DNA from: Agathobaculum butyriciproducens | Lineage (GTDB): Bacteria; Bacillota; Clostridia; Oscillospirales; Butyricicoccaceae | Direction: 5' to 3' | Assembly: GCA_003096535.1 (NCBI GenBank) | Contig: QEKJ01000001.1 | Coordinates: 1 to 64,000 of the forward strand | Length of the DNA stretch: 64,000 nt | Shown here: piece after piece, positions 24,558-31,229 of the stretch | Layout of the letters: each line of letters opens with the position of its first letter | Position numbering within the stretch: the first letter of the stretch is position 1 | Translations under genes and position numbers: made by a program | The notes under the pieces: generated by a model | What the model was told of the DNA's origin: nothing | Database searches by the model: none | Seen by the model: the letters and a program-made list of their open reading frames with translations, nothing else

Positions 24558-25490
24558 TCAATTTTTCTCGATGTCTCGAAACACGTTCGGCAGGTACAGC
24601 TCATGCTTCGGAATCTTCTCCCACGAAAACGCTTTCACGAGCTCCTTCGCGGAGACCGGCTCTGCGGTGTCGGTCAGTCCTGCGGCGCGGGCGAGTGCGC
24701 CGATGACCTGCTCAGGTGTGAATTTCTCCCGCAGGAGGCCGAGGTCGAGGTCCTCATCGCGCTTGGACAGGCGGCGCCCGTCATGGTCGCACAGCAGCGG
24801 GATATGGATGAAGTTCGGCGGTGTGAAGCCGAACAGCTCATACAGCCAGATCTGGCGCGGCGTACTGCCGATGAGATCGTGCCCGCGCACGACCTCGGTC
24901 ACGCCGGACAGACCGTCATCCACCACGACCGCCAGCTGATACGCGAACACGCCGTCCGACCGCCGGATGATGAAGTCGCCGCACTCCTCGGTAAGCGTTT
25001 CAGTATAATCGCCGTACACGCCGTCCGTGAATGTGATGGTGCGCTCGGGCACGCGCACGCGCGTTGCAGGCGCACGCTTTCTGCGCTTTTCGGCCACCTG
25101 TTCGGGTGTTAAATCGCGGCAGGTTCCGGCGTAGACCACCCTGCCGTCCGACAGGTGCGGCGCGCTTGCGGCGTGCAGGGCCGCTCTCGAGCAGAAGCAC
25201 GGGTACAGCAGACCTTTTTCGCGCAGAATCGCCTCGTATTTCTCGTAAACAGCCGTGCGCTCGGACTGATACGGGATTTCGCCGTCCCAGTCTAACCCTA
25301 ACCACCGCAGGTCGTCGATAATTAAATCCGCGAAGCTGCGCGGACAGCGCATTTCGTCCAAATCCTCAATCCGCAGCAGAAATTCGCCGTTCTGCTGCCG
25401 CGCACTCAGCCATGCCAGCAACGCGCACAGCACATTGCCGAGGTGCATGCGGCCGCTCGGACTGGGTGCAAAACGTCCGATGGTGTGCAT
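24558..25490 (-). CDS. gluQ: Glutamyl-Q tRNA(Asp) synthetase
   Basis: A 310-aa paralogue of glutamyl-tRNA synthetase that lacks the anticodon-binding domain and attaches Glu to queuosine in tRNA-Asp. It has RFAPSPSGRMHLGN (HIGH-type motif, about 5-18), RIEDLDEMR, zinc ligands CFCSR and YAGTC (about 95-125), and the KMSK-equivalent LSKRD (about 238-242). The ATG at 25490 follows AAGGAGTGAAAAAC; an in-frame GTG at 25499 overlaps that site. Coupled with the TfoX-like gene upstream. Confidence 0.88.
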   Translation of the reverse strand: MHTIGRFAPSPSGRMHLGNVLCALLAWLSARQQNGEFLLRIEDLDEMRCPRSFADLIIDDLRWLGLDWDGEIPYQSERTAVYEKYEAILREKGLLYPCFCSRAALHAASAPHLSDGRVVYAGTCRDLTPEQVAEKRRKRAPATRVRVPERTITFTDGVYGDYTETLTEECGDFIIRRSDGVFAYQLAVVVDDGLSGVTEVVRGHDLIGSTPRQIWLYELFGFTPPNFIHIPLLCDHDGRRLSKRDEDLDLGLLREKFTPEQVIGALARAAGLTDTAEPVSAKELVKAFSWEKIPKHELYLPNVFRDIEKN

Positions 25491-25495
25491 GTTTT

Positions 25496-25825
25496 TCACT
25501 CCTTATTGCTTTTCTTCTTGGGTTTCGGTGCCGGAAGTTCGTCATACATGGCACGCAGCAGCTTCTGCAGGAGGGCGGCATCGTCGGTTTTCGTCACCCG
25601 CAGCATGGGTTTTGCGCCGTCGTACGGAAATTCATAAGGCGCATCCGGAAGGCAGCTTATCGCAGCTTTGACCGGTTTGACCAGCAGGCGGTTATCATAA
25701 ATTCCGCCGACGATTTTGCCGTTGTAATAGAGTATGTACTCCCCCATCATGGCTCGATGCGTTACGCCGTCCAGTCCGGACAGGCGGTCTAATATTTCCG
25801 CAAGAAATTCTTTTGTGGTTGCCAT
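25496..25825 (-). CDS. TfoX N-terminal domain protein
   Basis: 109 aa with the TfoX/Sxy N-domain pattern: EFLAEILDRLSGLDGVTHRA, MMGEYILYYNGKIVGGIYDN, LLVKPV, then YEFPYDGAKPMLRV and a Lys-rich tail. In Proteobacteria this domain is in a competence regulator; in Clostridia its function is unknown. Its ATG overlaps the previous stop as TAATG, so it is coupled to the flavodoxin-like gene. Confidence 0.85.
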   Translation of the reverse strand: MATTKEFLAEILDRLSGLDGVTHRAMMGEYILYYNGKIVGGIYDNRLLVKPVKAAISCLPDAPYEFPYDGAKPMLRVTKTDDAALLQKLLRAMYDELPAPKPKKKSNKE

Positions 25826-26535
25826 TATCGTCCTCTTTTCCAAGGTTTCCCCGTCACATAGCCTTTTTGATACCAGTATTCGTCGTCAACGGGATTCATT
25901 TTGCGCTTTTTATGGAACAGGCGGTACATGTAAAACAGGCTTCTGACCTTCGCGCACGGCGTGACATTTCCGGCATTTTTCCGAATGGCAGAAACCGTTT
26001 TCTCCACCTTTTGCTGAATTTTATGCATGAAATTCTCGGGCATGCTGCTCCAGTCATATCCCCATACGGCCTGCGTGATAACGTGCGTGCGGCCGATGCC
26101 CCAGTAATCCATGCTGTCGCGCAAATCCCTGACGGTGGATTTCATGCCGCCGCCCGCCGCGGTCGTGATGATGAGCGCCTGCTTGCACATCAGTGACAGG
26201 TCGGGACGGTGCACCAGCCAGCGGTACGCAAAGTGGTCGAGCAGGGTCTTGACCTGCCCCGGAATGTGGTAAACGTAGGTCGGCGCACAGAAAATGATCA
26301 GCTCGGAGTCGTCCATCGCGGCGATGAGCTTCTGCATGTATTCGTGCCCGCCGCACTTGTCCTCGCGGCCGTTCATGCACGCATAGCAGCCCACGCAGAC
26401 ATGCGGCATATCCTGCGGCAGATAAAATTCGTGCAGCGTGCCGCCCGAAAGCAGGCGGTCGAGCACCATCTGTGCAATGCCGTAGGTGGACGATTTGGTT
26501 TTCCGTTTGTGCGGATAGAGTATGGTTATGTTCAT
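25825..26535 (-). CDS. Flavodoxin-like NAD(P)H-dependent oxidoreductase
   Basis: 236 aa. FMN-binding fold with ITILYPHKRKTKSSTYGIAQ (about 3-22), CVGCYACMNGREDKCGG (about 43-60, a Cys-rich segment seen in this family), and ELIIFCAPTYVYHIPGQVKTLLDHF. ATG 26535 follows AAAGGATGTTCACT; the frame extends to 26667 without support. It probably reduces quinones, nitro compounds or metals; the substrate is unknown. First gene of a three-gene operon with TfoX-like and gluQ. Confidence 0.85.
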   Translation of the reverse strand: MNITILYPHKRKTKSSTYGIAQMVLDRLLSGGTLHEFYLPQDMPHVCVGCYACMNGREDKCGGHEYMQKLIAAMDDSELIIFCAPTYVYHIPGQVKTLLDHFAYRWLVHRPDLSLMCKQALIITTAAGGGMKSTVRDLRDSMDYWGIGRTHVITQAVWGYDWSSMPENFMHKIQQKVEKTVSAIRKNAGNVTPCAKVRSLFYMYRLFHKKRKMNPVDDEYWYQKGYVTGKPWKRGR

Positions 26536-26769
26536 AGTGAACATCCTTTCTTGTGTGGAACAAGTGACAGGATTAGGGATTTCCGTTTTGTGAGCGAACA
26601 CGGTTCGCCCCTGCGACTGCACATATGCAGATAATTGACGAGTGACACGCTCTCCACTCTCACGCATCCTCCTGCCCTCAAACTCCTACTTTGTAATATT
26701 ACCACATTCACCCTATGCTTTACAACTCCCCTGCTCTCTTGTATAATGTAGGCAAACGAGGTGATACAC

Positions 26770-27933
26770 ATGAAAAAACGAATGCTTGCGCTGCTGCTGG
26801 GTCTGCTCTGCGCCGGACTGACGGCCTGCGGCAGCACGGACACCGCCGCAAAGGACGAAACGCCGTCCGCGCCGACCGTCGAGCAGCCCGAGCCGGAACC
26901 CACGCCGGAGGAGGTCCGCCGGACGGCGGCGGAGCAGTATGCGGACGGCTTGACGCTCGAGGAGCAGGTCGCGCAGATGTTCTTCGTGCGCTGTCCGGAG
27001 ACCGACGCGGCGGCGCTGACCGCGCAGTACGACATCGGCGGCTATCTGCTGTTTGCGCGCGATTTTGACGGCCAGACCAAAGAATCCGTCGCAAATACCA
27101 TCGCAGCCTACCAGAATGCCGCAAAAACGCCCATGCTCATCGGCGTAGACGAGGAAGGCGGCACGGTCGTGCGCGTCAGCTCCAACCCGAATCTGCGCGG
27201 CACGAAATTCCAGTCACCGCAGGCGCTGTACCGCGAGGGCGGCTTTGACCGCATCACGAACGACACCGCCGAGAAGGACGCGCTGCTGCGCGATTTGGGT
27301 ATCAACGTCAATTTTGCACCCGTGTGCGACGTTTCGACCGACCCGAGCGATTTCATTTACGCGCGCAGCTTCGGCATGGACGCCGAGCAGACCGGCGAAT
27401 ACGTCCGCACGGTGGTTACGCAGATGGTCAGCGACAAGACCGGCATGGTGCTCAAGCACTTCCCCGGCTACGGCAATAACGCGGACACGCACACCGGCAT
27501 CGCCATTGACGAGCGGCCGATGGACACCTTCCGGCAGTCGGATTTCCTGCCGTTTCAGGCGGGCATTGCGAGCGGGGCGCAGTCGGTTCTCGTCAGCCAT
27601 AATGTGGTAAACTGCATGGACGCCGACCGACCGGCATCGCTCTCAGCCGAGGTGCACCGCATTCTCCGCGAGGAACTCGGCTTTGACGGCGTAATCCTGA
27701 CCGATGACCTGATCATGGACGCCATCCGCGATTACACCGGCGGCGAAAACGCGGCGGTGCTTGCCGTACAGGCGGGCAATGATATGCTCACCTCGTCGGA
27801 TTTCGTGACCCAGTACAACGCCGTGCTTGCTGCCGTGCAGGACGGCACGATTTCCAAATCGCAGATTCACGCTTCCGCCGTGCGTGTCATCGACTGGAAA
27901 ATGCAGCTTGGACTGATTTCCTATGACGCGTAA
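26770..27933 (+). CDS. Glycoside hydrolase family 3 lipoprotein (NagZ-like)
   Basis: 387 aa with a lipoprotein signal peptide (lipobox LTAC at about residues 17-20) and an acidic/Pro linker. The GH3 catalytic domain has EEGGTVVRVS, NVNFAPVCDVSTDP, the NagZ His/Asp-containing loop KHFPGYGNNADTHTG (about 232-246) and ILTDDLIMDAI (about 312-322). Predicted beta-N-acetylhexosaminidase acting on peptidoglycan fragments outside the cell. ATG 26770 follows GAGGTGATACAC. Monocistronic. Confidence 0.9.
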   Translation: MKKRMLALLLGLLCAGLTACGSTDTAAKDETPSAPTVEQPEPEPTPEEVRRTAAEQYADGLTLEEQVAQMFFVRCPETDAAALTAQYDIGGYLLFARDFDGQTKESVANTIAAYQNAAKTPMLIGVDEEGGTVVRVSSNPNLRGTKFQSPQALYREGGFDRITNDTAEKDALLRDLGINVNFAPVCDVSTDPSDFIYARSFGMDAEQTGEYVRTVVTQMVSDKTGMVLKHFPGYGNNADTHTGIAIDERPMDTFRQSDFLPFQAGIASGAQSVLVSHNVVNCMDADRPASLSAEVHRILREELGFDGVILTDDLIMDAIRDYTGGENAAVLAVQAGNDMLTSSDFVTQYNAVLAAVQDGTISKSQIHASAVRVIDWKMQLGLISYDA

Positions 27934-27957
27934 ACAACAGAGTCCCGGCCTTGTCGC

Positions 27958-28085
27958 TTGACAAAGCCGAGACTCTGCGCTATAATCTTAAGTACAAACG
28001 GCGGCCTGCTGGTAACGGGCGGTCGTTCCCCATAGTTAAGTGTTTGAGGAAACGCCGCTCCGGTTACGGGGCGGTTATTTCTTTA
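27958..28085 (+). ncRNA. Antisense RNA with promoter, locus 2
   Basis: TTGACA (27958) and TATAAT (27981) with 17 bp; start near 27993. The hairpin CCGCTCCG/CGGGGCGG (28055-28074) followed by TTATTTCTTT ends it over the toxin stop codon, giving about 93 nt. Confidence 0.7.
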
Positions 28086-28155
28086 TGTATCCTAAGATAC
28101 CAAAGACGATCGTGGTGATCAACTGAAACAACAGCAGCGTTTCGGAAATTGACAT
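28075..28155 (-). CDS. Type I toxin-like peptide, family A, 26 aa (locus 2)
   Basis: Begins MSISETLLLFQLITTIVF and ends GYIKK, differing from the locus 1 peptide at five positions. The ribosome site GGGAGG lies in the hairpin CCTCCCTC/GAGGGAGG-type stem. Leader GGTTGTTCCTC (28192-28182) can pair with GGGAACGACC (28030-28021) in the 3' region. It has its own promoter on the right and convergent antisense RNA on the left. Confidence 0.8.
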   Translation of the reverse strand: MSISETLLLFQLITTIVFGILGYIKK

Positions 28156-28214
28156 CCAGATCACCTCCCTTTTTATCGAGGGAGGAACAACCTTTTTTCA
28201 CCGTTTGCACTTTG

Positions 28215-28243
28215 ATTATAGCATGTGTGTCATATTGTGTCAA
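28215..28243 (-). promoter_or_regulatory. Toxin promoter, locus 2
   Basis: TTGACA and TATAAT on the minus strand at 17 bp. The hairpin AACCGTCTTTTCAGACGGTT lies immediately upstream. Confidence 0.85.
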
Positions 28244-28350
28244 TCAACCGTCTTTTCAGACGGTTTTTATTTTTTGCTGTAAGAGACGGACGCATGTATC
28301 CGTCTTTTTCCTGTCATGAAATGCAAAAAACCGCCCCAAAAGGCGGCTTA

Positions 28351-28380
28351 TTGACAGATTTCGATTGTATATGCTATAAT
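28351..28380 (+). promoter_or_regulatory. Toxin promoter, locus 3
   Basis: TTGACA and TATAAT with an 18-bp spacer, preceded by the hairpin AACCGCCCC/AGGCGGCTT. Confidence 0.85.
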
Positions 28381-28456
28381 CGAAACGGACAAGTTCACAT
28401 AGCGGTCAGACCCTCTTTCCTTTCCCGCTGTCTGCGGCAGGAAGGAGGTGGCGCGA

Positions 28457-28531
28457 ATGCGGAAAAAGGCATTTCAGCTTTTCGTATGTGCAGTAATCCT
28501 GCTGTACATCTTCTGTATAAAAGCGCGATGA
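28457..28531 (+). CDS. Type I toxin-like peptide, family B, 24 aa (locus 3)
   Basis: MRKKAFQLFVCAVILLYIF followed by a short basic end, KAR. A positive N-terminus and one membrane helix. The ribosome site GGAAGGAGG sits in a hairpin with CCTTTCC (about 28416-28450). GCGGTCAGACCCTC (28402-28415) in the leader can pair with GAGGGTCTGACTGC (28579-28592), 14 bp with one G-U. Two further family B copies are at 42.7 and 43.1 kb. Confidence 0.8.
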   Translation: MRKKAFQLFVCAVILLYIFCIKAR

Positions 28532-28644
28532 CCGCTCGTCTGACTCACGAACGGTCATCATAACAAATTTCGATGACTGAGGGTCTGACTGCTGAACAGT
28601 GTCCTCTTGGGTATATTATACCCGAGCAGCCCCGGCTTTGTCAA
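28517..28644 (-). ncRNA. Antisense RNA with promoter, locus 3
   Basis: Minus-strand TTGACA (28644-28639) and TATAAT (28620-28615), 18 bp; start near 28608. GATGACCG/CGGTCATC hairpin (28527-28559) followed by GCGCTTTTAT ends it over the toxin stop codon, about 92 nt. Confidence 0.72.
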
Positions 28645-28695
28645 GCGACAAGGCCGGGGTTTTACTATGCAGACGAAGTGAATTCTCAATTCATC

Positions 28696-29715
28696 TTAAT
28701 CGCAGATATTCTTTCCGATATCTGCGGTGGCGTAGGCATTCTGCAGAGTTTTGCCACGGGTGCCCGCCTGATACTCATAATACGCCTGACTGCCGATCAT
28801 GGCGGCGTTATCGCCGCACAGCTGCAGCGGCGGCATAAACAGCTGAACGTGCTCGCGCTTTGCCATGTCCTGCAGGGCCGCCCGCAGGAAGGAGTTGGCT
28901 GCCACGCCGCCCGCACACACAACGCGCCGCGCATGCGTCTGCTTGACGGCCATCTCGAGCCGCGGCACGAGCGTATGCACGACAGCCGCGCAGAACGAGG
29001 CCGCGAGACCGTTCCGGTCGATGGTTTCGCCCTTCTGCTCGGCGTTGTGCGCCAGATTGATGACCGCTGTTTTGAGTCCCGAGAAGGAGAAATCCAGCGG
29101 CGCATCCTTGATGTGCGAATCCGGCAGCTTGTACATCTTCGCATCGCCGTCCTGCGCCAGCTTGTCGATCTTCGGGCCGCCCGGATAGCCGACACCGAGC
29201 ACGCGAGCGACTTTATCGAACGCCTCGCCTGCTGCGTCGTCGCGTGTGCCGCCGAGGATTTCAAACTCGGTGTAGCTTTTCACCATCACGATCTCGCTGT
29301 GGCCGCCGGACGCGATCAGTGTCAAAAACGGCGGTTTCAGCTCCGGATACGCCAGATAAGTAGCCGCAATGTGTCCTCGGATGTGGTGCACCGGAATGAA
29401 CAGCTTGTTCATCGCAAAGGCGAGCGACTTGCCGAAGTTCGCGCCGACGAGCAGCGCACCGATCAGTCCGGGCGCACAGGTCGCGGCAACCGCGTCCACA
29501 TCGTGCTTGTCCATTTCCGCATCCTTGAGCGCCTGCTCAGTCACGCGGACAACGGCCTCCATGTGCCGCCGAGACGCGATTTCCGGCACAACGCCGCCGT
29601 ACAGCGCGTGCGTGGCGATCTGCGTGTCCACCACGCTCGACAGGATTTTTCGTCCGTCCTCGATGACGGCTGCCGCCGTTTCATCGCACGAGGACTCGAT
29701 TGCAAGTATTTTCAT
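28696..29715 (-). CDS. tsaD: tRNA N6-threonylcarbamoyladenosine transferase
   Basis: TsaD transfers the threonylcarbamoyl group from the TsaC-made adenylate to A37 of ANN-decoding tRNAs. 339 aa, ASKHA fold: LAIESSCDETAAAV (about 4-17), metal-binding HHIRGH (about 110-115), LIASGGHSEIV, GGPKIDKLA, and the C-terminal CAGGVAANSFLR and GDNAAMIGSQAYYEY. ATG 29715 follows TTAGGAGATTAACC. Part of a leftward operon with an acetyltransferase, rimI and an arginine phosphatase. Confidence 0.97.
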   Translation of the reverse strand: MKILAIESSCDETAAAVIEDGRKILSSVVDTQIATHALYGGVVPEIASRRHMEAVVRVTEQALKDAEMDKHDVDAVAATCAPGLIGALLVGANFGKSLAFAMNKLFIPVHHIRGHIAATYLAYPELKPPFLTLIASGGHSEIVMVKSYTEFEILGGTRDDAAGEAFDKVARVLGVGYPGGPKIDKLAQDGDAKMYKLPDSHIKDAPLDFSFSGLKTAVINLAHNAEQKGETIDRNGLAASFCAAVVHTLVPRLEMAVKQTHARRVVCAGGVAANSFLRAALQDMAKREHVQLFMPPLQLCGDNAAMIGSQAYYEYQAGTRGKTLQNAYATADIGKNICD

Positions 29716-29717
29716 GG

Positions 29718-30173
29718 TTAATCTCCTAAATTTTTCTCAAAGCACAGGCAGTTTTCCGCGCCCGCCGGACTGCCGTAGTACGGAATGACGCGATAGCCGA
29801 GCTTGGTGTACAGCGCCGCCGAATCTTCGGTCGTGCGGGCGGTCTCGAGGATGGCTTTGGTGAAGCCGTGCTTTGCCGCGTCCTGCTCGAGAGCCGCAAT
29901 GACCGCGCTCGCAACGCCCTTTCGGCGGAACTCCGGCGCGATGTAAATGCGCTTGACCTCGAATGTTCCCTCGTCGATTTTCTTCCACGCGCCGCAGCCT
30001 GCGGGCTTGCCGTCCTCGTACGCGACGATGCGGCAGTTAAACAGATGCGGCAGGTTGTACTTGGCGTAGCGCTTCTCCACCTCACCGACGAGCATGAAAT
30101 AATACTCGTCCAGCTTGGCGGTCAGGTCGTGAAAATCCCCGTTTTCCGCGTCAACAAAGCGAAGCTCCAGCAT
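29718..30173 (-). CDS. GNAT-family N-acetyltransferase
   Basis: 151 aa. The acetyl-CoA-binding signature EFRRKGVASAVIAALE (about 86-101) and C-terminal YTKLGYRVIPYYG are typical of GNAT. The N-terminal part carries YYFMLVGEVEKRYAKYN. ATG 30173 follows AAGGAGGATTTTGCC; an upstream TTG at 30191 is inside that site. It ends 2 bp before tsaD. Substrate unknown. Confidence 0.88.
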   Translation of the reverse strand: MLELRFVDAENGDFHDLTAKLDEYYFMLVGEVEKRYAKYNLPHLFNCRIVAYEDGKPAGCGAWKKIDEGTFEVKRIYIAPEFRRKGVASAVIAALEQDAAKHGFTKAILETARTTEDSAALYTKLGYRVIPYYGSPAGAENCLCFEKNLGD

Positions 30174-30187
30174 GGCAAAATCCTCCT

Positions 30188-30619
30188 TCAAATCAGTGAA
30201 ATCGTCATTAAAACCGCGTTTTCTGTGGGATTGCTGTAAAAATTCTTCCGTTTTCCGACCGGAACAAAGCCCGCGCCGGTATAGAGCGCTATCGCCGGTG
30301 CATTGCTCTCGCGCACCTCGAGCGTCACAAACGCCAGCTTGTTTTCTCCGGCTTTCGCTGTCAGCTCGGCAATCAGCGCCCGCGCGATGCCCTGCCGCCG
30401 GAAGTCAGGCGACACGGCAACATTGGTAATATACCCCTCGTCGAGCACGGTCTGGCAGCCGACATAACCCGCCGTTTTGCCGTCCTGCTCCGCCACAAGA
30501 AAAATACCCTTGCCCAGTTCCTCGCGCAGCATGTTCTCGCTCCACGGCGCGTGAAAGCACGCGCGCTCGATCTCCGCCAGCGCCGCGAGATGGCGCTCCT
30601 GCATCACGACAATGTTCAT
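30188..30619 (-). CDS. rimI: Ribosomal protein S18 alanine N-acetyltransferase
   Basis: 143 aa, RimI type: ERACFHAPWSENMLREEL (about 18-35), GYITNVAVSPDFRRQGIARALIAEL, LEVRESNAPAIALYTGAGF (about 101-119) and RKNFYSNP. ATG 30619 overlaps the stop of the upstream phosphatase (ATGA). rimI beside tsaD is a common arrangement. Confidence 0.93.
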   Translation of the reverse strand: MNIVVMQERHLAALAEIERACFHAPWSENMLREELGKGIFLVAEQDGKTAGYVGCQTVLDEGYITNVAVSPDFRRQGIARALIAELTAKAGENKLAFVTLEVRESNAPAIALYTGAGFVPVGKRKNFYSNPTENAVLMTISLI

Positions 30620-31047
30620 CGGCTCAGGCTCTCGATGACCGCCTGCACGCCCTTGTCGATCTCGGCGGCAGACCGGCGGTAGGTGGCGAGATCGCCGCCG
30701 AACGGGTCGGAAATGTCCTCGGGCAGCAGCGTGAAAATCTTGTCCGCGCAGTCCGGGAACAGCTCGCACAGCCGGTCGTAGTGCGAGCCGGTCATGCAGA
30801 CCAGATACTTCGCGTTTTCGGCCATCTCGGCGGTCAGCTGACGCGAGCGGTGCGCCGAAATATCCGCGCCGCGCTCTCCGGCTGCGGCAACCGCGTTCGC
30901 GGAAGCCGGAAGGCCGTTTTCGGTGTATAATCCGGCAGAAGCCGCCGTTAAACCGGTCTTTTCCTCGCCGTTATGTGCGCGGAATAAGCCTTCCGCCATC
31001 GGGGAACGGCAGGTGTTGCCGGTGCATATAAATATAATCTGTTCCAT
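30616..31047 (-). CDS. Low-molecular-weight phosphatase, YwlE-type protein arginine phosphatase
   Basis: 143 aa. The P-loop ICTGNTCRSPMAE (about 7-19) has Thr between Asn and the second Cys (C-T-G-N-T-C-R-S), the feature that distinguishes arginine phosphatases such as YwlE from tyrosine phosphatases. The C-terminal acid loop is DISDPFGGDLATYR. ATG follows a weak site (AAATACAATGGAAC). Would oppose McsB kinase in the stress response (family knowledge). Confidence 0.85.
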   Translation of the reverse strand: MEQIIFICTGNTCRSPMAEGLFRAHNGEEKTGLTAASAGLYTENGLPASANAVAAAGERGADISAHRSRQLTAEMAENAKYLVCMTGSHYDRLCELFPDCADKIFTLLPEDISDPFGGDLATYRRSAAEIDKGVQAVIESLSR

Positions 31048-31065
31048 TGTATTTCACTCTCAACT

Positions 31066-31226
31066 TTATAATTGAAAATTGAGAATGGAGAATTGAGAAT
31101 GTCGCTATCCTTGCGCGAGTTCCATCCGCGCTGCGACGAAGTATCGCGCATAGCGCGACCTATTTAATAACGGTGCTTCGCACCGCACATCAATTTTCCA
31201 TTTTCCATTCTCCATTTTCCATTCAG
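31066..31226. repeat. TGGAGAA-type inverted ends flanking a hairpin module
   Basis: AATTGAAAATTGAGAATGGA on the left and CCATTTTCCATTCTCCATTT on the right enclose CGCTATCCTTGCGCGAGTTC, also seen after spoIVB, and the hairpins CGCGCATAGCGCG and GGTGCTTCGCACC. It looks like a short non-autonomous element about 160 bp long. Confidence 0.7.
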
Positions 31227-31229
31227 CTC

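Noticed and set aside
28573-29721. 382-aa open frame on the plus strand
   Set aside because: Antisense shadow of tsaD, whose motifs are unmistakable on the minus strand.
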